Positions 32,915-43,672 are shown, counted from the stretch's first letter. The stretch is DNA of 64,000 bases from Leucocoprinus leucothites (GCA_013368445.1 JAACJO010000003.1:682001-746000), one strand, 5' to 3'. The notes: generated by a model not told the origin, from the sequence alone. Made by a program: numbers and translations.

Positions 32915-34260
32915 ATGTCTTCCAACACCAGTTCCACCAAATCTGCTACTTATCGCGAACTCAACCAGCTCATGATGTCAATTCATATGACCATCCAAGG
33001 TCACAAGAATGGCAACATTATGCCTTCCTTTGTGTCCTTTTTGATGTCGCAACTCGACCCTCTTACTGTAAGTACTCCCCCTTAGCATAGTAGCTAGGGT
33101 GCTAACTCACTTTCCAGGCCGAGCTTGTTAAGAAGCTGACCACTGACCCTGTCCTTGCTCAAGACAGTGAAGCCTGTGAGTGGGCCTTTTGTATCTGTCA
33201 CTGCATCCACTATGCCCTGAACAATATTTCAGGCTATGTGGCACCTCCTTACTTGGAGGCCTTGAACTGTTACTGCATTCAGAACACCAATAAAGGTAGT
33301 GAAGGCACAGAGGGCACTGCCGAGGGTGGTCCTATGGCTACTGCCATGACTCCAGCTGAGCCAGCACCCACAGATAACACCACTCCATCGAACTCAATTG
33401 CTGGTCCTAAAATGGGCTCGAAGCATCCTGCTCCAGTATCTACTACCAAAAAGGCAAGTATCTCAAATCCTAAGTCTCCTATCCTTCTTTTTGTCTTACT
33501 CATTGTCCAACCAGCCCTGCAAAAAGAAGCAACCTATGTCTCCCACAACTGTCGAGGATTCTGACAATGAAGTGACCATAATGGTATGTCTCTCCAGCCA
33601 GGCAGCTGTGTAGCTACTTAATTCTGAATAAACAGGCCATGGTTGTTGACGACGAGGCCAGTATTCCTGCTGCTGTTGCCTCAGCTATCAATGAATCCAA
33701 TGCAGTTCCCAATGCCACTACCACTCCTGCTGTTCATTTCAATGAGCCTGTGGTTGTGTCTTCTTTCACTCCAAAGTGCAGGAATTCTGTTGCTACCTCA
33801 GTAAGTAGTTACTTGGAGTATCATTGGATAATCTTAATTTGATCTTCTTATTCTTTGGCTAGAACAGCTCTCCTACCATTGCTTGTCCAGAAATGGTGCA
33901 CCTTTCTTACTTCCACATTCCAGGCATGGACACTCAAAGCAGGGCATATCACTGGGCCACCCAGTTACTGACTAACTCTGGCACCTTGAGCTTCCCAGAA
34001 GGCTATTTATGTCCCCCTCTGCCAAGTATGTGTATTTCATTACCAAGTTAGCTAGTTTGCTAATTGGCTCAGTAGCAACCTATCTTCAAGACATTCAATC
34101 TCTTATAATCACTGCTCACACCCTCCAAGTCAGGAACTTCAATGCATGTGAGTCCCTAGCTAAACAGACTCATTTGTTGTCTGTCAACTGCTCCCTGCTC
34201 GAATGCCTGCTGGAGATGGATGCTGTTGGTTGTTATTACCAAGCGTTCGCACTGGAATAG
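32915..34260 (+). CDS. Antisense gene 2 of element E: intact six-exon gene, unknown protein
   Basis: Exons 32915-33067, 33118-33453, 33515-33583, 33636-33800, 33863-34025 and 34073-34260 join to 1074 bases, 357 codons plus stop, without any in-frame stop. Five introns of 47-62 bases have GT-AG ends except the second (33454-33514), which is GC-AG (GCAAGT donor). Phases match at every junction. The protein starts MSSNTSSTKSATYRELNQLM. It has a helical N-terminal part, an Ala/Thr/Pro-rich acidic middle with a basic KKPCKKKQP patch, and a C-terminal part with HLSYFHIPGMDTQSRAYHWA ending GCYYQAFALE. No known family recognised. It lies between integrase and the 3' LTR, convergent with pol. An intact spliced frame within a decayed element suggests recent origin or selection (inference). 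Confidence 0.75.
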
Positions 34261-34595
34261 GAACAGCTTCTTCAGTCCCTTCAGCCTTCTCCTGTTGCCT
34301 CCACTTAGTAGCTAGATAGCCACCTCGCTTTGTAGGATAGTACTTAGTCGGTCCAAAGCTGTACCTGGTTTTCCTTTCTGAGGTTTTTTACCAGTAGAAA
34401 TCACAAGTCCTTTTCTTTGTCCTTCGAACTTGTGTCGTGCGAACTTGCTATGTTGTCATCTGACCATTCATCTTCAAGCATCCAGTGTTCTTCTTCCTTA
34501 TCTTTAAGATTGTTTAGACTTTCTTTACTAATGTCTAGGACCTCCTCTACCTCTTTTGGAAGAGGGATGGTCTTCCTAGCTAGGTATGGAATTAC

Positions 34596-35780
34596 TCAGA
34601 ATGCGGCCACTTTGTTTTGCCAGACAGACCCATCCATTTCAGCTAAGATATAAGCTCCCCCTTTGTTGTGAGTGATCACAACCATGGGTCCTAAATATCT
34701 TGGCTTCATTTTTCGGTCCACTGATGACTCAATGGCCATATTCCTAACTAACACTAAGTTACCCAGCTTGAAGTCCCATTCTTTGATCTTAGCAGAATTT
34801 TCCTGTTCTAATTTAAGGGCTCTAGCCAGTTTCTCTTTATTTGCTCTTGACCACGTTGCCTCAACATGTGCCACATGCTTTGCCAGTGCTAATGCTCTTA
34901 AGCCAATAAGTTCATCTGTGGACATCATCTTCCCTGGGTAGCTAACTAGCCACGTCGCTTCCTGTACATCCAGAGGTAAAGTCAGGTGGGTGCCTGTGAC
35001 CATAAAGTAGGGTGAACAACCCATCCCTTTTCTGATTGTGATTCTATCGGCCCACATGACATGGTGTAAGAACCAGAACCATTTCTTTATGTCACCTCTG
35101 GTTGTCTTATATAGCATTTAATGAACATCCCAGTGTGGGCGTTCAATGGTGCCATTTGCTTTAGAGTTATATGGCGAGATAGCTACTCCCTTAATACCAT
35201 ATTTCTCTTCAAGCCACTTAACCACTTTCTTGAATGGTGCACCATTGTCAGTCATGATTTTGACCAGACCACCCCAATGGCAGATAATGTCTTCAAATAG
35301 CCATTGTCCCATGGTTCTTGCATTTTCTTTTCTTAAGGCTCTCCCTTCCATCCATGAAGACAGCACACACTGGCCATGAACTAAGTAGTTACAGCCATTT
35401 GAGGCAGGTAAAATGTGTAAAGTGTCCACATGTAGTACTTGGAATATTGACAGAGTATGGGTTACTACAGGTGGTAGCTCAGTAGCTACCTTTTGTTTGG
35501 CTTGACAGATATGACAACTCCTGACAAACCAAGTAATATCCTTTTCCACATCTGGCCACCAAAATCTTTGCATAATTAACTGAGTCATTGCATATATACC
35601 ACAATGCCCTAAGCAATCATGTGCTGCCATCATCATGTACATCCTGTGCAACTTGTCAACTACTAGTTGAGGTGATCCCTTTCTGTTCCAACAGTATAGA
35701 TGCCCATCTCTATCTAAGTAGAAATGTGACACTGCTCTTGACAGTCTCATTAGTTCAAGATTTTTCCATGAGTCAGCCAT
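34596..35780 (-). pseudogene. Element E integrase
   Basis: The minus strand reads a zinc domain (MMAAHDCLGHCGIYAMTQLI, SCHICQAKQ) and then the core: VLHVDTLHILP (first Asp), KIMTDNGAPFKKVVKWLEEK (second Asp) and SPYNSKANGTIERPHWDVH (Glu). A stop at 35118 separates the C-terminal part, which has [20 protein letters not shown] and a GPY/F-like [20 protein letters not shown]. All catalytic residues appear present. A GTAGCTAC site at 35482-35489 encodes Val-Ala-Thr in KVATELPP. The short region 35781-36027 upstream is the linker to RNase H, with a stop. Confidence 0.9.
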
Positions 35781-36027
35781 ATAGCTACCTCATGAAGTGA
35801 GCCAATCTTTAATTTTGGGAATCAAGCATCTTGTTCTCAAGCAACCTCAGATCTGATCTCTTTGTTATATTCATATGCTGGGTCAGAAGCATCTACCTTG
35901 TCGAAATTGGGTATTAACTTTTCTCCAAGGTTTTCACTCAAGAAGATTTTCAAAGGTTCTGGGCATTGTGGCTTGCTAGCTAGTTTGCTATGAGCCATCT
36001 CTTCTGCCTTCCTTCCTTTGAGTGCCT

Positions 36028-36690
36028 GTTATAGTGATGCTGGCCCGGTCCTAAGCTGGTGTGATAAGTATCAAGTTGATCTTATCAAAGGGGACTCCTT
36101 CTTGGTAAGTGACAAAGTCGTTTACTAAGTCAGAGTTATAATACGGTGATTATAATAGTAAAGACTTCAGTAATTGAGATCTTAGAGCTTAAGTTCAATT
36201 CGACTTTGTATAGATAAAGGCTCGTATTGAGTCTCCACCTAACCAAGTAGAAACAATGTTTCTCCTTGGTAGATGTCAACGATTTATATACGATACAAGT
36301 CTGTATCTATTATTAACTAGGGCTAAGGGCTTCTAATGAAAGAAGAGAAGCATACAGCTTCCTTAATGCTAATTAAACTATATAAGATGCAATCTGTCAA
36401 AGAAGCTTTAGAAGTTCTTCTAAAGAAGTTCTTCTTTGATCATCTGATTGATCACAAGGTAAGTCCAAATATAGCGCAGCTATATTTAACAATCACATGT
36501 TATCAAAATATAAACAAAACAAAACAAGTCATAATGAGTCATAATGAGATCAAGTAAATGAGTCAAAACAAACTAGAAAATACGAGAACAAATAAGATGA
36601 AAACATAATTGCAATATTACTTAAGTAAAGCTAATATTGACTTTGTATTGTAGACAGAACAAATGCTAGATATAATCAATATACATAACA
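36028..36690 (-). repeat. Solo LTR of family D (D3) inside element E pol
   Basis: 663 bases from TGTTATAGTGATGCTGGC to ATACATAACA, flanked by a perfect 5-base duplication GTGCC (36023-36027, 36691-36695). It separates RNase H from integrase. As E itself is inserted in a family D LTR, family D was active both before and after E arrived. Confidence 0.95.
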
Positions 36691-36695
36691 GTGCC

Positions 36696-37409
36696 CAATT
36701 AAGTTCCCACTCAAAATCTCCGATTTCTTCAGTGATTTTATTGATAAACTGGGTCCAGGTATCTATATCTCCTAAAAAGCCCTCTAGAGGTAACGGATCT
36801 GGCATTTTAGGATCAAACTTGACCAATTCAAATTCCTCCCCCTTATCATCTGTTCCATCATCAAATTTCCTATTCGAGTTATCCCCTTCATAATGTTTCC
36901 TCTGGGAGAGACCATCAGGCCCGAATGTTTTTTCTACCTTATGTATTAAGGTAAACTGATAATTTCTTATCTCAGCTACCCAGTGATTGACTGTTGCATT
37001 TGGTAGTCTGCCTGGATTGTTGAGCATACCAAATAGGTACTTGGTGTCTGTCTCAATAACCAGGTTTCTACATCCCCAGAATAAATATCTTTCTTCATCA
37101 AGCACCATCTTCAGACCACACAGTTCTCTTTTGGGCTGAGAGTAATGTTGTTGTCTTTCATCTATGAGGATTGAATTGAACTTAATGTAATTTATGACCT
37201 TGGGATTGGACTCATCATATTGCCATATATAGTAACTGACTGCTCTCCACGAACTGTCAACCAACAATACTAAAGGCTGTGAACTTGGGAACTTGGGCTT
37301 TTTGATAGCAAGGCTTTTCTTAATTGCCTCTTTAATCCTGTCTTGAGCTGCTTGTTGTTTAGGTCCCCATTTGAAGTTTTTTCCTTTCCTAAGTAAGTCA
37401 TATAGCAGG
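36696..37409 (-). pseudogene. Element E RNase H
   Basis: The frame shows the connection NFKWGPKQQAAQDRIKEAI, then RNase H blocks QPLVLLVDSSWRAVSYYIWQ (first Asp), YSQPKRELCGLKMVLDEERY (Glu) and LVIETDTKYLFGML (Asp). It degrades RNA in RNA-DNA hybrids during cDNA synthesis. It is separated from RT by the MITE at 37418-38611 and from integrase by solo LTR D3, with no stop from about 37409 to 36700. Confidence 0.85.
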
Positions 37410-37417
37410 GTAGCTAG

Positions 37418-38611
37418 TAGTGTTGTCACAGGCTCAGCTCAAAGCCATTAGCCAGCGGAGCAGAGCCGATTTTAGCCGAGCTATCAGCAATTTTTGGCTA
37501 TCAGCTCTATCAATACTCAGCTCATAATTTAGCTGCTCATGAGCAGCTAAAGCTCGCTTGAGCCGGACTGTTTATACCTTCTTGACATTGACAGGAGTGG
37601 CCCATTGACCATCAACTGGCTGTGCCCTACTGTGCCCAGAGCATGCGTGTCTGCTTATAAAATTGACCGGACCCCTACTGCAGTCTGAGATTAGCCTATA
37701 ATTTACAAGTCATACTGTACAAATAATATGCTTTTAACAAGACAAAACTGGAATGGCATTGTCTGATCATCTACTGATGATCATGATGTCATCTCTGTAA
37801 GTTATGTTGCGAAAATGCATTTAAATTTCAGATGCTCATCTGAGGTCAAACACAAGTGCACAGAAGGCTTTAAAATTATATCGCACCGGTGAAATAGGCA
37901 GGGGTTATGTACTTGTGACAGTAGTAGAGAAAGGCAGGCCGGAAAGCAGACATAGCGAGCCCCAATCAAGCAGAGGGTTAAAGTTATGATGTGATGAGTG
38001 CACGTAGATCGAAGATCTAGTAAACAGAAAGCTCAGTCTTTGTGGGGAATGAAACTGAGGTGCACAAACCGCTCTAGTCAAGTGCTTACTTAAGATTGAT
38101 GCTCCACTCAAGGAAGGGGAAATACAAGAAAAAATGATGAGACAAATGCTGAGGTCAGTTCCACGACAAGGGTGGGATTATCCAGGCCCCAGGTATATTA
38201 TTGTCTGCGCCCTAGGAATGGCCATGGTGATTGAGTCACCTTACAGCCATTTTTCTCTTATTTATTCATTAGACTTGTTAGCAAATTTGTTATGTTACCC
38301 ACTTAAGACCTTAATGGATTCTCTTCTCCTTCTTTTACCAGTGCCTTCAGTAGTTGGCTGTTGGGTCATACCTAGTACAAGGCCAACTCACATAATATGA
38401 ATGTTTTGTTTTGAGCAGACGGCATCATGGACAGTCAAACACTAATTCAATAATAATAAAAGGTACATAAATTACGGGAGAGCTGGTGCTCTTTGGCTAG
38501 CAAGCCGAGCTGAGCTGAATTCACAGCTATTCAAGGGCTTCTGAGCCATCACACAGCAGAGCTGTCCCTGAGTGGAGCGGAGCCAAGCTGAGCTGAGCGG
38601 TGACAACACTA
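37418..38611. mobile_element. hAT-type MITE (F1)
   Basis: 1194 bases with ends TAGTGTTGTCACAGGCTC and GAGCGGTGACAACACTA, flanked by a perfect 8-base duplication GTAGCTAG (37410-37417, 38612-38619). Subterminal regions are rich in GGCTCAGCTC-type repeats in both orientations. No transposase is encoded; only short frames are present. It is related by its ends to the element at 60507-61995. Confidence 0.92.
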
Positions 38612-38639
38612 GTAGCTAGTAAGGCAAAGCTGAGTATGT

Positions 38640-40059
38640 GATATCTACACCTGACTGCCATTCCTAAAAACCCTCATACATTGGTGAAGTCCTCACATAG
38701 TTCCCATCTAGTGATGACACCTATTGCATCCATAGTCGGTGACCATCCTTCATATGAACAATCAAACCCTACTATGGTGATTTTATCAGCACAGATGGTA
38801 GTCTTAGGTCCTGAGAAGGTACCACCAGCATATTTCATCCTTTGAAGTATGCAATTTACTGTATTCATATGTTCCCATACAAAGCAACAAATACTGGGAT
38901 TCAGCTTACACACCTTGTAGCTACCATCAGGTTGTTCATACCTGGTGGCAGGTCCTCTAATTGGTACATCATCTATATAAGGCATAGTATACTCCAGTGT
39001 TTCTTCTTTTAAAATCTCTGTCACATCATCATGAAAAATCAGTACAGAGTTGGTTCAACCCATAGGTAGTGTTACCAACCTCAGTGCCCCAAAGGGAGTC
39101 TGGAAGGTGGTCAAATCCCGGGATTTTTCCGCTAGTACTCACTCGTCATAACCCACATACAAGTCTAGTATGCCATTACATGCCCTTCCTGCAAAGTGCA
39201 TGGCAAGCTCTTCAGTTGCTGGAGGTAATCCAGAATGTGCAATGGTGACTTTATTGAGAGGTTTGAGACTGTGTACTAGTCTTAGGCTCTTTCCATCTTT
39301 CTTTATGATGGTAAACCATCGAGATCTATAAGAGGAGTTTGAAGGCTCATAGACTCCAGCTGCAATCTTTTTCTTAATAATCTTACATACTTCATCCTAA
39401 ATAGCTGGTGGAATGGGTCAATTTTTCTCCACCCAAGGTGTATCGGCTACTGTTGGAATTTCCACCACTGGAAAGAATTTTTCTTTGAATCTCCCTCTTT
39501 CTGTGTCATCCCAAGCAAATGCCTCATTTTGTAAACTAATTAGATGATGCATAAGTTTTCGTTCTTCAGGCCATAGGAACTCTCCTGAGTGACTGGCATC
39601 TAATACTTCCATTCTTTCTTGGGTATATCTCCCCTTCAGAACAAATGTAGGTGGGTAGCTAGGTAGCTCAGGCATTCCGGCCAAAGGATCACCAGTAATA
39701 TTCCTGATGATTCTGTATTCTTGTGGGAGTTCTCCTAAGACTGGTCTCACCTTTAATGCTACAGGTTTATATTTCTTTCCTGCAAACACTTGTAATGGGT
39801 CAGCCGTTTCGACTTCTTTGACTGTGGTTACTTGGTGTTGATGAGCTGGCAGAGTAGCTACCTGAGATAGGTAATTTTGGAATAATCCCTTTTCTTCAGT
39901 AGACATCCCCGGCCACTCCTCTAATCCTTTCTGAAGATAGAGTAGTCTTATCTCATCCTCTGTAAATTCACCTGAAGTCGCCAAGGTTTCGGTAACCACT
40001 GGCCCCTGTCCTGGTATCTTATCTATAATTAAAACCACCTCTCCTTGTTCTTCTTTCAA
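38640..40059 (-). pseudogene. Element E reverse transcriptase
   Basis: The minus strand reads an N-terminal pol region from 40059 (IIRNITGDPLAGMPELPSYP, then FAWDDTERGRFKEKFFPVVE). After a stop at 39418 it shows the RT core RSRWFTIIKKDGKSLRLVHS, ACNGILDLYVGYDE, TPFGALRLVTLPMG, and EYTMPYIDDVPIRGPATRYE with the catalytic YIDD box. The tail GFDCSYEGWSPTMDAIGVIT is the thumb. Stops at 39418, about 39140 and 39050 break it. The YIDDVP-x-GP form differs from the YMDD of families A, D and H, so E is a separate lineage. Confidence 0.87.
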
Positions 40060-40346
40060 TTCCTTGAGGTTGTTTAAAATTTTTTGCTTGCCACTTGTGC
40101 CTTCTTTAGCATCCTAGGGCAAGCTCCTCATGCTCAGGTAGGTACTACTGCTCAATTACTGCTAGTTGGGTCCATTGATATTAAGGTTTGTCCTCCATCC
40201 TTAGTATTCTGGACTTGACTTTGGGTAAGGGTGTCAAAAGGTCTTCCCAATAACACTCCATAAGGTGGGTCAGGCAGCACATGTACTTGTAGGAATATTA
40301 TAATTCCCCATAAATGGAAAAGCACATCTTTAGCTAGTCCACAAGT

Positions 40347-40640
40347 TCACTTCATATGGCCACTAGTGCTTTGCATTAAGATGGTAATGTCCAGGTCCCA
40401 GGTTAACTGAGCCTCCATAACTACCTTGTGACTCATAGAGATTATCTGGGAGCCACTGTCCAGCAATGCTTCTTCATTACAAACACTGTTTATAGTCACC
40501 ATAATACAACGAAGTGCTTCCGATTCCCTAGACATGAACACTTGGTTATGTCTATCCTCTTTAGGTAACATCACCAAGTACTGTGTGATCAGGTCCTGTA
40601 CTATCCAAACTTCAGTTGGGCCTCCTGGAACTCCTTGCAA
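40347..40640 (-). pseudogene. Element E retropepsin-like protease
   Basis: It contains NEEALLDSGSQIISMSHKVV with the aspartic protease Asp-Ser-Gly triad intact. Upstream part PGGPTEVWIVQDLITQYLV and downstream SGHMK flank it. The frame ends at 40347, and the next 290 bases to the RT frame contain stops. It matures Gag-Pol in functional relatives. Confidence 0.78.
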
Positions 40641-40655
40641 TTCTCTTTTTACAAG

Positions 40656-41818
40656 TCACCCTTCCTCTAAAGTGTGTAAGTGTACCTGTACAACATCTTG
40701 TTGTGGGATTTCTTCTTCATCTTCAGATGCTGGGATGCCTTGTAGCTGGGTAGCTACCCTCTTCTTTGAAATTAATTCCTTGTAAACATTCCGTAACTTA
40801 GGCGATAGCACCATTATTTCTTTGACAGATACTCCTGTTGAAGCTTTAAGAAGTTTGTTAAGGATGTCATCGACATCCACTTCTCTCTCAATGGGTGCTT
40901 CATGTTTATAGTTAGGAGGCACTTTTTCTTTCGACTTTTCTTTCTCCTTTTGTAAATGTCTTAAAGGAATGGGTGGCACTTCTACCACTGGTTTCATAGG
41001 GGGTACCTTCTTATACAGTAATTCCACTTTCTTATTATTTTTCTTTTTAGGTGGCAGTTCCTCTTCACTTTTGTCTGAGGTGTCACTATCTGAACAGTTC
41101 TCTGGTTCCCTCTTCTTCAAAGGGGTGACTTTCCCTTTCGAGCGGGATGCCTTCACAGAACTATTCAGAAACCCTGTTGGGAAGTGGAGTTGTTATTAAT
41201 GGCCATGTTATTAAGTTGAGCCTGTAACAATGCAATTTGATCCTTTAAATTGCTCAGTGGATCCACTGCCTTTTCAGATGCTGGGGGTGCCAGTTGCAAT
41301 GTAGCTACCTTGCTATTAGCCTGATGTGTGTTCACAAGTTGTTTGTACACCTCTAGCAGATTCTTAGTTTCTTCTAATTCTTTTTCTTTATTGCTCATCA
41401 TGCCCATCTGTGTCTCTATGACTTTGTCTCGGTTATCCCAGACCCCACTCACGAAGTTGGAATAAGGAGTTTTCTTCTGGATTTCATCCAAAAGCAGAAT
41501 ATCCTCTTCTGCTTCAACATGGAAATTGGCGATCTGGCTCTGGTGGAAAGTATCCACTTTAGCCTTGATCAATCCGGGTCTGCTGGGAATGCTAACCCCA
41601 TCAGGGAAGCATAGGTACCAGTTGTCCCTATCCCATTTGATCCATCTATTGGCTAAGTCTTTTTCCTTATCTGGACAGGCTTTTAGATAGTGGTCATCGC
41701 CTCCACAGTATTTGCACTGATTACCATTAGGCTGAGACTGAGTAAAAATATAAAAGAAAACGAAAATAAAAAGAAAATCCTCAACAAATCTGAAACTTCC
41801 CTCGCAGTGGGCTCCAGA
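40656..41818 (-). pseudogene. Element E gag remnant with zinc knuckle
   Basis: Two frames (41165 to about 41760, and 40656-41156). The first has a zinc knuckle QCKYCGGDDHYLKACPDKEK, then DNWYLCFPDGVSIPSRPGLI and a coiled-coil-like Glu/Leu stretch (NKEKELEETKNLLEVYKQLV). The second is Lys/Glu-rich. The usual capsid part ahead of the knuckle is missing: only about 60 bases separate the LTR from this region, so the 5' part of gag may be deleted. GTAGCTAC sites at 41301 and 40750 encode Val-Ala-Thr in KVATLQL and RVATQLQ. Confidence 0.78.
41799..41816 (-). other. Primer-binding site of element E
   Basis: On the minus strand, two bases after the 5' LTR end (CTCTACA), comes TGGAGCCCACTGCGAGGG. It begins with TGG, the complement of a tRNA CCA end. 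The matching tRNA was not identified. Confidence 0.75.
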
Positions 41819-43150
41819 TGTAGAGGCTTGTTGATGTATGGATATAATGTCAAGTAGAGTACTAGCTAGGTAGCTAGAATGTAACCTCAAATGAATTCAA
41901 GGGGAAGTATGAGAAATAGATGAGGATTTATGTAGCTACTGCTGAATAATGCAAAATGTGTGATGAAACTAAATGCTGTTTTATTTACTTTGGGAAATTC
42001 TTGAACACTGTACTAGGATCCTGACTAAGTGTGCAGTTTGCGATGCTTAGTTGACTTCTATAACTAAGATCTTTTATCCTGAGGCTGTCTTCTGTTTCTC
42101 TCTAAAGTCAACTGGACCTTGTCTATAATCACCCACTCAGTCACACACTGGTGCTGGTGCAGTCAATATGCTTTAACTACAAGCCTTCTTAGCTTGGTAG
42201 CTACTTTACTGTGACACTAGATCAAACTCGAGACATCTTAGAATATTTCTTAGATTAACTAGTAGAAGTCTTTCCTGTTAACGTTCTCTTAGAAGGTTGA
42301 TCACTTATTCACTCAAAAATGCTTAGTTTGTGGTCTGCACACCCTATAGCACTACAGAGGCATAGGATTCCTTGCCTATCTGCACACTGTCAGGCCCTTT
42401 TTATATTATTTGAGAGATACAAAAATAGATGAAATATTCTAGAAAGACATAGGTATGACTCAAAATTGACTAATAGAAAATGACTGAATTATCCTGGATT
42501 CAGCTGGGTATACTTTTATGATGCGATGCCAACTGGCAGGTCCATTTGATTGCTAGGTTGTTGTGTGGGTAGTGGAGTAGCTACCATGTGAATTTCTTTC
42601 ATTAAACCTTTATTAATCATGGATAATCATTTCGGCTGTGATATTTTCTTTACCTAATGGACCTCTGCCACATCAGTGCGACCATTGGTTTGCTTGGCCA
42701 GTACAGTTGTAGGACTAAACAGTGGGGAAATGACATAGCTAAGCAGCAGGGTAGCTAGGTTCCTATCTTGTACATGTGGAAAATGCAGATTGTTGTCTGT
42801 TAACCAGTCCATTGATCCTTCTGATCTGGTTCTAGACCCTGGTCCTTATTTTTAGATTGTTTGGATTGTTCTCAGTGTGGAGGTTTCCCTTGAGTCCCAA
42901 AGTGGTAATTCAGTGTCCTGAAGTCAAGAGTTTGAATCCCCAGAATGGTTCACAACAGTGGACAGCTATACTAGATTACCAGTCTTGCCTGCTGTATTGG
43001 TTGACCATATTACTTCTTGGTAAGTAGCTTTGTAGCTACACTGCTAACACACTATAGGGCTCTTAGGCATAGTATTATTATTTTATAATACTAAGTGTGA
43101 AATCCCGAAAATATTAGTATTCCCTGTTTATTTTCAGTTTTTGCATCACA
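41819..43150 (-). repeat. 5' LTR of element E (E2)
   Basis: 1332 bases matching E1 end to end. It holds GTAGCTAC at 41932, 42197, 42577 and 43032, at positions equivalent to those in E1. Confidence 0.93.
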
Positions 43151-43298
43151 ACGAGACAAAGTAAACAAGTCAAAATAAAACAGGAAAATACAAGAACAAA
43201 TAAGATGAAAACATAATTGTGATATTACTTAAGTAAAGCTAATATCAACTTCATATTGTAAAGGAAACAAATGCTAGATATAATCAATATACATAACA
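43151..43298 (-). repeat. 5' LTR of family D (D2), inner part right of element E
   Basis: 148 bases matching the end of LTR D1 (GACAAAGTAAACAAGTC to ATACATAACA). Followed by AACAA, the target duplication of element D in family C gag. Confidence 0.93.
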
Positions 43299-43303
43299 AA
43301 CAA

Positions 43304-43672
43304 GCCCTTGACCTCCAATACTTCCAACCTGACTCTGCCATGCAGCCAGTCTCAACCTGGCAACAACAGTAACAGCAGTAACAACAACAACTGCACTCAG
43401 TTGCAGGCTCTGACTACCAAATCCAACACCCCTGCTCCATCCACCTCTAACACCCAGCACTCTACACTGAAATTTGACCTCTCTAGCAAAATTGGCCAAA
43501 ATGGCAAACTGACACCCAAGGAGCAGAAACAATGCCTCAACAAAGATCTCTGTCTATTCTGCAGTGGCAAAGGCCACAAGGTCGAAAATTGCCACAGGAA
43601 ACAAAATCAGGCCAAGATCTACAAAGTCAAAGTGGCTCTGCCCATGGACTCTGAAAAGAGTCTGGAAAAATA
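43304..43672 (+). pseudogene. Family C gag, 3' part with zinc knuckle
   Basis: Joined to 18851 the codons read QKQSNKPLTSN without a frame change. An Asn/Ser/Thr-rich linker leads to KLTPKEQKQCLNKDLCLFCS and the knuckle CLFCSGKGHKVENC. The frame ends at 43672 (KSLEK, then TAG). This completes the Gag interrupted 24.4 kb upstream. Confidence 0.9.

Larger units (their letters stand above)
27493..43150 (-). mobile_element. Element E: giant LTR retrotransposon with antisense genes
   Basis: Two LTRs (27493-28832 and 41819-43150) enclose gag, protease, RT, RNase H and integrase on the minus strand and two spliced genes on the plus strand. It is inserted in LTR D2: the flanks ATAA (27489-27492) and ACGA (43151-43154) both correspond to ATGA in intact copies of that LTR, consistent with a 4-5-base duplication that later mutated. 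Total 15,658 bases, of which about 1.87 kb are later insertions. PBS and PPT are in the right places for a minus-strand element. Confidence 0.93.
18852..43298 (-). mobile_element. Family D chromodomain Ty3/gypsy element, containing nested element E
   Basis: A complete LTR element inserted in family C gag with a perfect 5-base duplication AACAA (18847-18851, 43299-43303). Its 3' LTR is 18852-19503. The 5' LTR is split into 26985-27492 and 43151-43298 by element E. Without E it is about 8.8 kb and carries gag, protease, RT/RNase H, integrase with chromodomain and an extra ORF3, all on the minus strand. Frames contain scattered stops, so it is probably inactive. Confidence 0.93.

Noticed and set aside
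37905..38111. Short frames inside MITE F1 as a possible transposase
   Set aside because: No DDE or BED-like motifs, and the element is too short to encode a hAT enzyme.
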